Positions 20,285-30,084 of a stretch of DNA of 64,000 nt are shown in pieces (positions within the stretch are counted from its first letter, which is position 1; every line of letters starts with the position of its first letter). The stretch comes from Nannochloropsis oceanica. Its lineage: Eukaryota; Sar; Eustigmatophyceae; Eustigmatales; Monodopsidaceae. A program made the translations under genes and the position numbers. The notes below the pieces were generated by a model. That model had not been told where the DNA came from and ran no database searches. It saw only the letters and a list, made by a program, of their open reading frames with translations. Location of the stretch: NCBI GenBank assembly GCA_004519485.1, contig CP038132.1, positions 677,001 to 741,000 of the forward strand, given 5' to 3'.

Positions 20285-22012
20285 TTGACGATAATGAAGC
20301 GGAAAAGAGCAATGAGAGCAATAATGGTGCTTTTTGTAGCCTTTCCCACCATCTCAGTCGCCGCGGCCGCAGAGGACCAGCACTATCAACACCCATCGCA
20401 CGCGCACGACGACGACAATACTGTGCTTTCCTCTTTGCTAGGTCCTATTCCTGGGAAGGAATCTTTCTTCAAAGAGTTCTGGCAGGCGAAACCGGCCGTC
20501 ATGCGCCGACACAACCCGACTTTTTACCGACCCATTATGCAGGAAGGCGATCTGGACGCTATCTTGGTGCACAGCAGGACCGCATCTCTCATGGACACTT
20601 TGACCGGAGACGCAGACCATCCTCAGAACAAACATAATGACGAAGCATGGAAACTTGTCAAGCGCATCAGAGGTGAAAATGGAGAGTTTTGGTCCAGCAG
20701 CCCCAACGCCTCGACACGCACACAAATGCTAGGCCTGTCCCCTGACGCGACCGATGTGGAAGTGGCGCGCGCCGCATTTGTCCAGGGGTATTCGTTGGTG
20801 GTGAACCATCTCGAGGACAAATGGCACGGTACGGCTCAACTTGCATTGGTATTTGAGGAAGAGCTTGGCTATCGCACGTCGACCAACTGCTACTTCACCC
20901 CTGCCCGAAGTCAAGCATTTGAATCTCATTTTGATTGGATGGACGCGTTTGTCCTCCAGGTGGAAGGGTCCAAGCGCTGGCGGCTATACGATGCCTTGGT
21001 AGACCAGCCCCGGCCAGACATGCAATTTAAGCCGATGACACTGGAGGTTGGAGAGCCTTTTATTGACTTTGTCCTGGAAGCTGGCGATCTGTTGTATTTG
21101 CCGTCGGGTTTGATCCACGAGGCCCTCACCGAGATGGAGGACGGGTCGGGGTCCTCTTCCCTACATCTGACGGTTGGCGTGGAGACTACTGTAATAGGAT
21201 CGTGGGAATCTTTGTTGTTGGAAGTGTTGGTGGTGGTTACGGCTGCTGCCAGCGAGGGCAACCACGATCTTCCTTCGTCTGGGGCGGGCTTGAGGGATTT
21301 GCGGTGCCCGAGTGGGGCAGCAGGTGAGAGGGATGGAGAGGGCAAGGAGCACGAGATGGAGAGTGCATCGGCCATGATGTCGGTTTTCATGTCAGCCATT
21401 ATGACTGAGGAGGGGCTGCGACTAGGCGATATGGTGGCTCTCACGCTGACACACCTGGCCACGCATGAAAGGGTGTTGCGTCGGCCGGTTCCCCTAACGC
21501 CGTTGATGAAGCGAACCAAGAGTAGGCGCCGTTTGGGTCAGCTTAAAGAGTTGGTAACTCTGGTTAAGGAGAAATCAGATATCCAGGGCGCTTGGGAATG
21601 GTTTATGCAGAAACATAAGGGCACCGTGCCACGAAGTCTTGCTGTCTTCGGGAAGAATTTCGGGGGCGCCGACCGGAAGGAGGCAGCTGGAAAAGAGATG
21701 GAGCGACGTCTTGCCACCGCCGCAGCGGCAGGAACGGTGTTATCGGAAGAAGCTAAGCAGGGGGTTCACGATGCTTTACTGTGTTTGGAAAAAGCCTTAG
21801 TGGACACGGTGCAAGCGAAGGCTGTCTTGAAGCATTTTGATAGTGTGTGTCAGCAGGATTTGGCTACATATCAGCAGCAGCGGAAAGGTATCTTGGAGCA
21901 AGGTGTGTGGCAAGCAGACATTGCTGCGGTGGATGGACAGGTGGATGGACCGCAAGTGTATGGTGTGGGTTCACATGCCACTACGTTTGCTGGTGTGTCG
22001 AGTGTGTCGTAG
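20285..22012 (+). CDS. JmjC-domain 2-oxoglutarate/Fe(II) oxygenase with signal peptide
   Basis: The single exon codes for 575 aa. The JmjC (cupin_4, NO66/MINA/YcfD-like) fold is shown by FFKEFWQAKPAVMRRHNP (about 61-78), a typical opening of ribosomal-oxygenase-like proteins, then TNCYFTPARSQAFESHFDWMDAFVLQVEGSKRWRLY. Iron ligands would be His215 and Asp217 (HFD), with the distal His278 in AGDLLYLPSGLIHEA. A C-terminal helical region of about 270 residues follows. Unlike nuclear or bacterial relatives, the protein opens with MKRKRAM and a hydrophobic core (residues 9-28, MRAIMVLFVAFPTISVAAAA) ending in an AAA-AE cleavage-like site, so it is probably secretory or lumenal. Cys202 is conspicuous. 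The family hydroxylates ribosomal proteins or histones; here the substrate is unknown. An alternative start at Met4 (20294) keeps the leader. Confidence 0.85.
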   Translation: MTIMKRKRAMRAIMVLFVAFPTISVAAAAEDQHYQHPSHAHDDDNTVLSSLLGPIPGKESFFKEFWQAKPAVMRRHNPTFYRPIMQEGDLDAILVHSRTASLMDTLTGDADHPQNKHNDEAWKLVKRIRGENGEFWSSSPNASTRTQMLGLSPDATDVEVARAAFVQGYSLVVNHLEDKWHGTAQLALVFEEELGYRTSTNCYFTPARSQAFESHFDWMDAFVLQVEGSKRWRLYDALVDQPRPDMQFKPMTLEVGEPFIDFVLEAGDLLYLPSGLIHEALTEMEDGSGSSSLHLTVGVETTVIGSWESLLLEVLVVVTAAASEGNHDLPSSGAGLRDLRCPSGAAGERDGEGKEHEMESASAMMSVFMSAIMTEEGLRLGDMVALTLTHLATHERVLRRPVPLTPLMKRTKSRRRLGQLKELVTLVKEKSDIQGAWEWFMQKHKGTVPRSLAVFGKNFGGADRKEAAGKEMERRLATAAAAGTVLSEEAKQGVHDALLCLEKALVDTVQAKAVLKHFDSVCQQDLATYQQQRKGILEQGVWQADIAAVDGQVDGPQVYGVGSHATTFAGVSSVS

Positions 22013-22229
22013 CGTGGGAGGTTACGAGGGAGGAAAGACGGCATCTTTGAATATATTCCAAAGCTAGAAAAAGTGCGAATTTTAAACATCCAGAGCAGCA
22101 ATGGACATAAATATGTATTTCTATGCAAACCAGTTTTTAAACTTCAATGCATGCTCACATAATTTCATACATTTTACTTGCCAAGTAAGCTAGTGTACTG
22201 ACCGTTTCCTTGCCTTTTCGTGTGACTCA

Positions 22230-24404
22230 TTATCCGTACTTCTTCGTTGCACCATCCCCCTTCTCTTCCCCTTTCTTGTCATCCACCCCTTCCTCCATCG
22301 CAATCCCAAACGCTTTCTCAAGCGCAACATAATAAAGCGGCTCCATATGGTGGGCTAATGCATCTCCGTACACCAACCCTCGAATTAAACTCAACTCACT
22401 ATCTACAAACGTCTCATTCAACCCCAAGCTCTTGCCAATCGTAGCTGTCGAGTTCATCGCGCTTCCAAACACTGCATTGGCGATTTGCTGCAAATCCGTT
22501 TGCAAGCTCAGCTGTCCAAATGGCCCCAGAGAAGGCGAGGAAGGAATGGAGGTGAAAGAGGAGAAGTAGTCGATGGAGGACGTAGAGGAGAGCATAGCTT
22601 GAAGGTTTGTAAAGTTTCCGGCGGCCCGCAGCATTTCTTGCACTGAGGCAGCTGTACCGTTCGCAAAGGTTGCCTTGCTAAATGGAGTTTCAAACTCAAG
22701 ACCTCCCTTCCCTCTCTCCATCGCTTCTATTGCGGCCTTCTTGATAATCTCCGCCATGGATTGACTCGTAGGCGTCGTGCTCGTAAATGCCTCTCCTTCT
22801 TTGAGTGGGCAAGTGCCTTCACTTTCGCCCTCCACCCATACACTAAATCGACCGTCTTCTGTCTCGGTCAGTAGTACCGTGCGCCCGCAATGACTGTATT
22901 CCATCAATAGGGAAGATTCACCCGACCCTCGTGGCATTCGCGCAACAACGTCCAACCCATTCACTATTCGAAAGCTCTGGTTTTTAAGCCGCTTGTCATA
23001 GTCCTCACAAAACGCCGTGTTACCCACCCTTGGCGCCCCAAAGGAAAAAACATTCAGCCTCCCTTCCTCTACCAAGGCAGGCATGCGCCGATCGATCTCG
23101 TGGGCCATCAAGCACGCCAGTGCCCCCCCTAAGGAGTGCCCACACACGTCTATAGACCATCCATCCTCCACCAAATTGGAAGCTATAAAATTCAAGGCCT
23201 GTAGGACCCCGCCTTGAATAGAACGAAAAGCACGTCGAAAGCCCGCGTGCACCAACCGCGGGTCCTCAGGCCCATCCAACCCTTCTTGATAGATCGCCAT
23301 GTCAGTCAGCAAATCCTTCCATTCCATCTGCGTGCCTCGGAAGGAGACAATGATCTCCTTGGCTTTGGCATCAAACCAGATTCCCCCCTGCGTATCGGTC
23401 TCCTCGTTGGTCAGAAAGCAGGCAAACTGGTAGCGGCCCAGCCCCCTGGCCACTCCACCGACACGGGCGCCCAGCTCATTCCAATCAATGCCTTCAAGCA
23501 CACTTTTCGGACCCCGTGCACTGAATTTACCATGCTTGCTGCCACTGCCATCGGCGTCGCTCTCGGCGACGTCCTGGTCATTGGAGTCGTATTCGACCTT
23601 GTTCACGGCCTCTCCATTCAAGGGCACCAGCTGCAGCTCTACGTCAATGGTGCCAGCATCCTTAAAATCCTTGTGCACGCTTTCGATTTGCAAGGTCCCC
23701 GCCCACTCCATCACGCCTTCTTGACCAGGTGCGCCCTCTCCTTTTGACCCGTCGAGCAGCTGCGTCAAGGGCACCAGACAGTGCCCAATAACATCATCGC
23801 CTTTCAGCAGGTTCTTATCCTTGACAGTTAGCTCTAGATCCGTTGTGTTGGGATCTTCCACGTACAAGAAAAAGCGCTGGAAAAAATCGGGATTGGAATT
23901 AGCACTCTTGGCCTTAGTGATGGCGATATCTGCACCCCACGAATTGTTGACGGCCGTGATGACGTAGGGGTCGCAGCTAAAGCCTGAGAGAGCCCTCTCA
24001 ATAAGCCCGCCCCGTTCTTCTGGCAGGTTGCGGGCTTGCAGGATGTGAACCAACAGCAAACTTTTAAAGTTGTTGCGCACCAAGTCATCAGATTGGAAGC
24101 CAAGGTCAGTGCCGTCGGGCAGACGCAGCCATCGGGAGCCAGTGGGATCTCCGTAAGTAGCAAAGGAAAAGGCGGCCAGGCGAACGGCCTTGGGAGCATC
24201 AAAGATGCAGAGGTCAGGCGTGGGCTTAGGGGCGGTGGCGGTGAGTATTTCGTCGGTAGTGGCGTGCAGTGGATAAGAGTGTCGATGGTGCTGCGGGCTT
24301 GGTGGTGAGCGACGATGATACTGGCTGCTGCTGGAAAGGAAGAAAGTTGCTCCATGCAGCGGCAGTAAAAGCAGCACCAGTCTGCGTAAGACAGAAGCCC
24401 CCAT
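22230..24404 (-). CDS. C2-domain class 3 lipase, probable plastid targeting
   Basis: A serine hydrolase of the Lipase_3 (PF01764-type) fold, about 724 aa from the Met at 24404. The frame is open upstream to 24611, but that part lacks a leader. From 24404 the protein begins with a signal-peptide-like core (LRRLVLLLLPLHGATFFLSSS) and a Phe right after the predicted cleavage, the pattern of heterokont plastid presequences. A C2 domain covers about residues 115-220 (SLLLVHILQARNL..., SFSCDPYVI-like, LELTVKDKNLLKGDDVIG). The lipase domain has IIVSFRGTQMEWKDLLTDM, VHAGFRRAF, the nucleophile in DVCGHSLGGALACLMA (Ser about 424), FSFGAPRVGN and NGLDVVARMP (catalytic Asp about 485). C2 plus lipase suggests calcium-dependent membrane binding and galactolipid or phospholipid hydrolysis; the substrate is inferred. 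It is convergent with the JmjC gene (217-bp gap). Confidence 0.88.
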   Translation of the reverse strand: MGASVLRRLVLLLLPLHGATFFLSSSSQYHRRSPPSPQHHRHSYPLHATTDEILTATAPKPTPDLCIFDAPKAVRLAAFSFATYGDPTGSRWLRLPDGTDLGFQSDDLVRNNFKSLLLVHILQARNLPEERGGLIERALSGFSCDPYVITAVNNSWGADIAITKAKSANSNPDFFQRFFLYVEDPNTTDLELTVKDKNLLKGDDVIGHCLVPLTQLLDGSKGEGAPGQEGVMEWAGTLQIESVHKDFKDAGTIDVELQLVPLNGEAVNKVEYDSNDQDVAESDADGSGSKHGKFSARGPKSVLEGIDWNELGARVGGVARGLGRYQFACFLTNEETDTQGGIWFDAKAKEIIVSFRGTQMEWKDLLTDMAIYQEGLDGPEDPRLVHAGFRRAFRSIQGGVLQALNFIASNLVEDGWSIDVCGHSLGGALACLMAHEIDRRMPALVEEGRLNVFSFGAPRVGNTAFCEDYDKRLKNQSFRIVNGLDVVARMPRGSGESSLLMEYSHCGRTVLLTETEDGRFSVWVEGESEGTCPLKEGEAFTSTTPTSQSMAEIIKKAAIEAMERGKGGLEFETPFSKATFANGTAASVQEMLRAAGNFTNLQAMLSSTSSIDYFSSFTSIPSSPSLGPFGQLSLQTDLQQIANAVFGSAMNSTATIGKSLGLNETFVDSELSLIRGLVYGDALAHHMEPLYYVALEKAFGIAMEEGVDDKKGEEKGDGATKKYG

Positions 24405-24880
24405 TACTATGACGGTGCCTGTGTTATAGTGTAGTGTGGTGGAGTCCATGTTGGACAAGGTCTGAACGTCTGAATATATAAAATCACACCAAAAGTATGC
24501 ATGCGTTTCTTTCATTTCTTTGTCTGCTTTGATCTTTTGGATTGATTGCTCGTCTTGAGTAAATATGTATCCTCTTCGTTTACATCTACTTATGATATAA
24601 TGTCTGTTCACAACTCCAAAAATACACAGATTCTTTCAAGGTCAGCAGACAATGCTTTCCTCGAGTAATATCTATATTTGAAGTCTTTCCTAATCGCATG
24701 GTCTTCTGTTCTGGTCGATCAACATCGTACAATATGCAAGGGTTGGGTAAAGATAAAGGCGCCATATTTTCTCGAGAGCTATTTGTCCGTATACTATACG
24801 CAGTCTTATCCTCGCTACTGATGCTGCTGCCGCTGTTATCTTTATTCTGCTAGCCTGATCCTTCGCGACGGTTGCATCCA
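24405..24880. other. Intergenic between two minus-strand genes
   Basis: A 476-bp gap holding the C2-lipase promoter and the 3' end of the next gene. The open frame from the lipase continues through the first ~200 bases, but its translation has no recognisable feature. Nothing else is visible. Confidence 0.5.
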
Positions 24881-27286
24881 TCACCTATATGAGGGGGCTG
24901 CGGCTGACGGAATCGATTCACGGCATGCGGCAGAGATTACTTTAGTCAAGCACAATCCCTGCTGGCTTTTCGTGTGCCGGACATCCTCCTCCAAACAGGA
25001 CAAGACCACTTCCCATCCCTTCAAAACCGTGCTTGTGGGCTGAAAAAGAGCATACGCGAATGGAAGGGGCCGTTGCTCGTTCTCGTCTGAAAATACAGTC
25101 TCCTGTATCCCATGCGCCGTTGTCTGTGCTGCATTAATTTTGTCTATCTTCACCTGTCCTTCCTCCCACAAAGTCACATCGCATGCCTCCTCATCACGAA
25201 TAGAAAGTAAGGATGCCACCAACGCGGTCATTACCCGTCCATCCTTCTGAAATACGTCGTTTTCCTTCCGTAGTAGCGCCTGCACCGAGGAGGACATGAG
25301 AGACGTAGAGGGAAGGAGCGACGGAAGCAACACTACGGCCAAATCCAATCGCAGCAGTCGCTCAATCAATTGACCCGTTGCAAGTGCCAGCACTGCCGGC
25401 GAGGCTCGGCCCGACGTTTTCTGCTCAAAGTAGGCCTTGCTTCCATCCCATCCACGCAATCTCAGCTTCCCTGGATCCATCCATACCACCTCTCCTCCTC
25501 TGCTTTCTGTGCTGCTACTGCTGCTGGTATTGGTGGTGTTCGTTGCAAGGATACACTCAAGTGCCAAAGCCTCAGATCTATCGGCTGCGAGGAGGAGATA
25601 ATTGTCTATCTTCATGCCTCGTGCCCAGCGCACCCACTCGAGGGCGAGGGCCTTCTCACCTGCTTGGACGGGAAGAAGGAAGACCGTTTTGCCTCCTTTC
25701 ACCTTCGTTTGCTGCTGCCGCTGTTGGTCACCACTATTGTCATCCGCAAAACTGCTTTTATCCGTCACCCTCAACGCCGCCAGCTGCGCCTCTCCCAAGG
25801 GCTGCGACCTTCGTTCCACCTCCAACGACAACCGATGCTGCTGCCTCTTGGCCTCCTCCTTCTCCTCCTCCGTCATCTCTCGCTGCTTCAAAATATACTT
25901 CGTGAAATCGATCCGTCCCAAAGTAAGCCTAGACCCTGTCATGTTGGTGGCAATATCATCGTTGTACTGCCCTCCGGGCCGCGCGGCGTGAGAGGCAGAA
26001 TCGAAGGAGCCCATGCCAATGTGCAGCGCGTGCACCACCTCTGAGGCATCGATACTCGCAGCATTTGATGACAGGAAGTGAATAAGTAAGGCGTTGTCCC
26101 ACCGCCAGCGGCCAACGAGGTAGGGGGGGAATGTGCGGGGAATGATGTTGGGGGTGAAGGCGAAGTAGTCGATGCCCGTAGCTGGATGCAGCCGTACTTT
26201 GATGTCGCTGTGCAGCAAGTCATCTTCGGTTAAAGGAGGATCGTCGGTATTTTTGGGGAGCGCGACGCTCAAGTCCATCCGGCGCCCGACCATGACAAAG
26301 CCGTGGGAGGGCTGTGTTGGGAGAGATGTCGAGAGAGTGGAGAATGAAGAGGTGGCGGAGGAGGTTGAAGATACCGGAGGCGGTTCGATTTTCTTTTTCG
26401 CCTCAGTCACGCTTTTCTCGACCTCCCTCATAGACAACGATGCTGTAATTGGAAAATGTGGTGGTGATGTTGCTAATGATTTCCCGTCCCCAAACGTGTC
26501 CAAGGCAAAGTCTATAGCCTCGGTCAGAGTAGGGGTGAAGACCACATCACCATTCGCCAGGATATACACGTCTGCCTCCCAGACCTCGCCAATTTCAAGT
26601 GACATATTTAAGATGCAGTCCATTGTAAGAACACCATCAAAGTCGGGGTGTCCGCAGGACAAATCCAAAGTCACGCACGAGGCGGCGCCCGACGACAAGA
26701 GGTCCGCCGACGGACCAAAGAGGCGTGAGTCACAATGCGCGGTATTTTCCACCATACCCACCACCCGCAGCTCAATTTCATGCTCTTCATCCCTTAGGGA
26801 CGATATATGGTTGGCCAAGGCATCCCAGGCTTTAAGCGTCAGGCGCTCCGACTCATGGCTGGCCCTATCATCAACCTTCAGGCCTATCAAGGGGATAACG
26901 ACCAAATAGCGTCGTGTGCGCGGGCCGCGGTCGGCCGTGAAGTCGTTCTGCCGCAACTGCTTTGAATCGTCCTGTAATGTGCTTGTCCTCGTTCCCCGCA
27001 AGTTAGCAACACCAGGCGGTAATTCGTCGGCGGACAGGGTATTGTAAAGAACCGGGGTACCGTCCTCGTGCTGGACCGTGTGGCGATAGTGAAGAGTGCC
27101 CACAATGAATGCGTTCATAAAGAGGACAGCCAAGATCACTCTCGTGGTCAGCACGACAGAGCGTGGCGCCATAACAGATGGACGCCGCCAAGGTTTTTCG
27201 GGCAGGCTAAAGGGGAGGTAGTCTCTGTGTAAGATCTTGTGGTGTGGGCGTCGTGTTAAGGAAGAGAAGTTCTGTGATGAAGCCAA
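24881..27286 (-). CDS. Type II membrane protein, glycosyltransferase-like, not clearly assigned
   Basis: An 801-aa single exon. One transmembrane segment near residues 43-65 (VVLTTRVILAVLFMNAFIVGTL) follows a basic cytosolic tail, and the rest should be lumenal. The central region has ADVYILANGDVVFTPTLTEAI, FVMVGRRMDLSV and GIDYFAFTPNIIP...FPPYLVGRWRWDNALLIHFL, a pattern I associate with GT-A-like proteins of unknown donor that carry an N-G-D/R-x-D pair. The C-terminal half (KTVFLLPVQAGEKALALEWVRWARGMKIDNYLLLAADRSEAL) resembles the start of nucleotide-diphospho-sugar transferases of the GT77 type, but the DxD that should follow is not evident. I therefore call it glycosyltransferase-like only. 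An inner Met at 27172 (MAPRSVVL) is an alternative start that keeps the anchor. It is divergent from the GH3 gene. Confidence 0.55.
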   Translation of the reverse strand: MASSQNFSSLTRRPHHKILHRDYLPFSLPEKPWRRPSVMAPRSVVLTTRVILAVLFMNAFIVGTLHYRHTVQHEDGTPVLYNTLSADELPPGVANLRGTRTSTLQDDSKQLRQNDFTADRGPRTRRYLVVIPLIGLKVDDRASHESERLTLKAWDALANHISSLRDEEHEIELRVVGMVENTAHCDSRLFGPSADLLSSGAASCVTLDLSCGHPDFDGVLTMDCILNMSLEIGEVWEADVYILANGDVVFTPTLTEAIDFALDTFGDGKSLATSPPHFPITASLSMREVEKSVTEAKKKIEPPPVSSTSSATSSFSTLSTSLPTQPSHGFVMVGRRMDLSVALPKNTDDPPLTEDDLLHSDIKVRLHPATGIDYFAFTPNIIPRTFPPYLVGRWRWDNALLIHFLSSNAASIDASEVVHALHIGMGSFDSASHAARPGGQYNDDIATNMTGSRLTLGRIDFTKYILKQREMTEEEKEEAKRQQHRLSLEVERRSQPLGEAQLAALRVTDKSSFADDNSGDQQRQQQTKVKGGKTVFLLPVQAGEKALALEWVRWARGMKIDNYLLLAADRSEALALECILATNTTNTSSSSSTESRGGEVVWMDPGKLRLRGWDGSKAYFEQKTSGRASPAVLALATGQLIERLLRLDLAVVLLPSLLPSTSLMSSSVQALLRKENDVFQKDGRVMTALVASLLSIRDEEACDVTLWEEGQVKIDKINAAQTTAHGIQETVFSDENEQRPLPFAYALFQPTSTVLKGWEVVLSCLEEDVRHTKSQQGLCLTKVISAACRESIPSAAAPSYR

Positions 27287-27774
27287 GAAAGGGGAAGGAG
27301 TTGTCTTGGTGGGGAGTCAGATCCTCAGGGGTACAAGCAGATAGCTTCTAAGGACGTGGATGGAAAATGGGGTAATGTATGACTGTCTGCATACTAGAGG
27401 AAGGGATAAAGCAAGTGATGTAATTTCTGTCTGCGATGACTTGAGGATGCGAAATTTGAATCCGCCCGCCCCGTCGCCCGTTGGCTTGTTTGCCCTGTTT
27501 TTGCTTGCCTGACTGTTTGTGAAGGCACGATGATTGCCCTTGCCGAGTCTCGCACAAATTTGTCCGCTTTCCTCTATCGCTCATGTTTGTAGCCAGAAGA
27601 CCATGTATTTTGGTCTATGTGTAGCCACTCGGCTGGAGGCCAGACTCTCCAGCCTTCCCGCAAAAAGAACGATGGCATGGGCCAACGTTGACTTCCCATC
27701 CTCACACATCTTCCCACCACTCCCACGTCCCCAAAACCCACTTAGGGATCCTCAGGAGTAAATTTACGCCCAAA
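27287..27774. promoter_or_regulatory. Divergent intergenic region, membrane protein / GH3
   Basis: A 488-bp gap between opposite start codons, with no supported ORF. It must carry both promoters; no known motif could be assigned. Confidence 0.5.
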
Positions 27775-29792
27775 ATGGCAGATGACTGTGCCAAGATAAA
27801 GATGCAGCAGCAGGAAGCATGCGAAGAGCACATTCGGCAACTCCTGGCGCAGATGACGGTCGAAGAGAAATGCATGCAAATGGGACAAATTGTAAGTTAC
27901 CAAGCACACAGGGTGGAAGATGGGATGGCGGGCGTAGAGAGATGCCTAATAAAGGCTGCAAGGGAAAGAGATATACTTTTTGACACTGTTGAATTTCCTC
28001 TGATTGGATGACTTCTCCCTCTAACCTAACCCTTCCAAAACACACAACACAGGACAAGGCCTACGTCAAGGACAAGTACGACCTCAGCACCAAGGGTATT
28101 GGGAGTGTGATAAGTGGCGGCAGTGGGCAGCCCTTTGAAAACTCTCCCTTGGGCTTTTGCGACATGATTGACGACTACCAGCAGTACGCCCTAAAATCAA
28201 GACTTGGCATTCCCTTGCTTTACGGCGGCGATGCGGTGCACGGCATGAGCTTATCTAAGGGTACCACGCTATTCCCCCACAACATCGGTTTGGGAGCTGC
28301 AAATAACCCATCTTTGGTGGAGGCTGTCGCGAGGGCCACGGCGATTGAGACGTCTTGTACCGGGGTGTTTTGGGCGTTTGCGCCGTGCGTAGCGGTGGTG
28401 GGAGATTGCAGGTGGGGACGAACATACGAGAGCTTTGGGGATGACGCCGAGGCCGTAACTGCTAATGGTGTTGCACATATCAAGGGGCTACAAGGTGCGA
28501 CGATCGATATGTGGGGGACCCGGGTTTCGGGTACGGTGGCGGCATGTGCAAAGCATTATGTTGGTGATGGCGGGGTAGCCTTCGGAACAGGGCAAATGGC
28601 GGAAAAGCTTTTGGATAGAGGCGACGTGCGATTGAATGAAGAGGAGTTCAAAGAACATTTGAGGCCATATGTGGCGGCAGTCAAGGCGGGAGTGATGAGC
28701 ATTATGGTTTCGTTTAGTAGCGTGCACGGGAAGCAGATGCATGCCCACCGAGAGCTTATTGAAGGGGTGCTGCGACAGCAGATGGGGTTCAAGGGCTTGG
28801 TGGTATCAGATTGGGCAGGACATGACCAACTTCGGGAGGGGAGCACACCGGTAGAGAAGTTGGCGTTATGCATCAACGCGGGAGTGGACATGATTATGAT
28901 TCCGGAGCATTACAACGCCTACGCAGACCACATCCACGAGGCTCTTACCGTCGGTCTCCTCCTTCCCGCCCGTATTGACGAGGCTTGTGCCCGTGTCTTG
29001 CGTCTCAAGTACCAGCTGGGGCTCTTTGCATCTCCCACAGCCCCACTTTCAAACCGAGCGTTGTTACCGCAAATACGATGCCCTGCCCACCTTGCCTTGG
29101 CCCGTAGGGCAGTACAGCAATCAGTTGTCTTGCTGAAGAACAAGGCGGGCGTGTTGCCGCTGAAGGGGGTTTCGTTGAAGCATCTTTTTGTGTGCGGTAA
29201 AGGCGCAAACGATTTGGGTTTGACGTGCGGTGGCTGGTCCACATCCTGGCAGGGCGCGAGTGGAGCCACCACTGAGGGTACTCCCATCATGAAGGCTCTA
29301 ACGAAGGCACTGCCCAGAACCAGGGTGACCTATGACGTGTATGGCAAGGGATTGGATGCAACCCTTCACCAGGTGGTCCTGTGTGTGGTATCAGAGGATC
29401 CACCGTACGCCGAGTGGTTCGGAGATCGTAAAGATTTGGCGCTGTCCGAGGAGGACCAGCAAGTGCTGGATGCCGTCACCCATAAGGGTATTCCTGTTGT
29501 AGTAGTGCAGCTGGCAGGCCGTCCACTTCTTGCCCGCGATGATTGGGCAGGGACAGATGCATTGTTGCATGCGTGGCTGCCCGGCACCGAGGGAGGATAT
29601 GGGATTGCGGATGTACTGTTGGGCCATGTTAAACCTGTGGGGAGAATGCCTGTGGGCTTGCCGAGGGACTTACCTGTAGCTGAGGCTACACGGCAAATGT
29701 TTGCACATGGGTCTGGTTTGTCATACGTGGAGGAGGATTTACACTGCAGTGCCTCCATACCGCCGATTTTTCTTCAGCGAGAGTCCACATAG
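27775..29792 (+). CDS. Glycoside hydrolase family 3 beta-glucosidase-like enzyme, one intron
   Basis: Exon 1 is 27775-27891 and exon 2 is 28053-29792. The 161-nt intron has a perfect GTAAGT donor, a CTAAC branch-like repeat at 28021-28029 and an ACACAG acceptor. The product is about 618 aa. Family hallmarks are LLAQMTVEEKCMQMGQI at the N-terminus, GSVISGGSGQPFENSP, LGIPLLYGGDAVHGMS, FAPCVAVVGDCRWGRTYESFGDDAEAV, CAKHYVGDGG, and the nucleophile Asp292 in GLVVSDWAGHDQL. The second alpha/beta domain (VLPLKGVSLKHLFVCGKGAND...AGRPLL) is present. The C-terminal fibronectin-III domain of many GH3 enzymes is missing. There is no signal peptide, so a cytosolic role on beta-glucan oligosaccharides, such as products of chrysolaminarin-like storage glucan, is possible but inferred. 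Confidence 0.92.
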
Positions 29793-30084
29793 GGATATTT
29801 CCATTTTAATGAAGCGGTCCCTTGGTTTCTAACAGTCTATATAAAGTAAGATTGGCCTGTCTGTTGCGTTATTAGGGCCAATATCGATCTCTCAAAAGAA
29901 AAATATCAAAATAAAATGATTAAAAGTAAAAATAAATAGAGAAGAAGAGGGAAACGGCTTTGCATTTTGAATTCTAAAATTATCGCGTGCAACCATGCTT
30001 CCCTCTGTGGCATGAAGCGTGCACCGGCTCCACGTTGGTTTAAACTAAATCCAATTTACAACACACAGGACTGTCAAGCAAACT

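Noticed and set aside
19794-20288. 164-codon plus-strand frame between the glycosyltransferase and JmjC genes
   Set aside because: No recognisable motif, unusual His/Arg/Ser composition and overlap with the next gene's start region.
25370-26044. 224-codon plus-strand frame
   Set aside because: It lies antisense inside the membrane protein at 24881-27286, and its Arg/Leu/Cys-rich content is a frame shadow.
26172-26909. 245-codon plus-strand frame
   Set aside because: Antisense to the same conserved minus-strand coding region; no domain seen.
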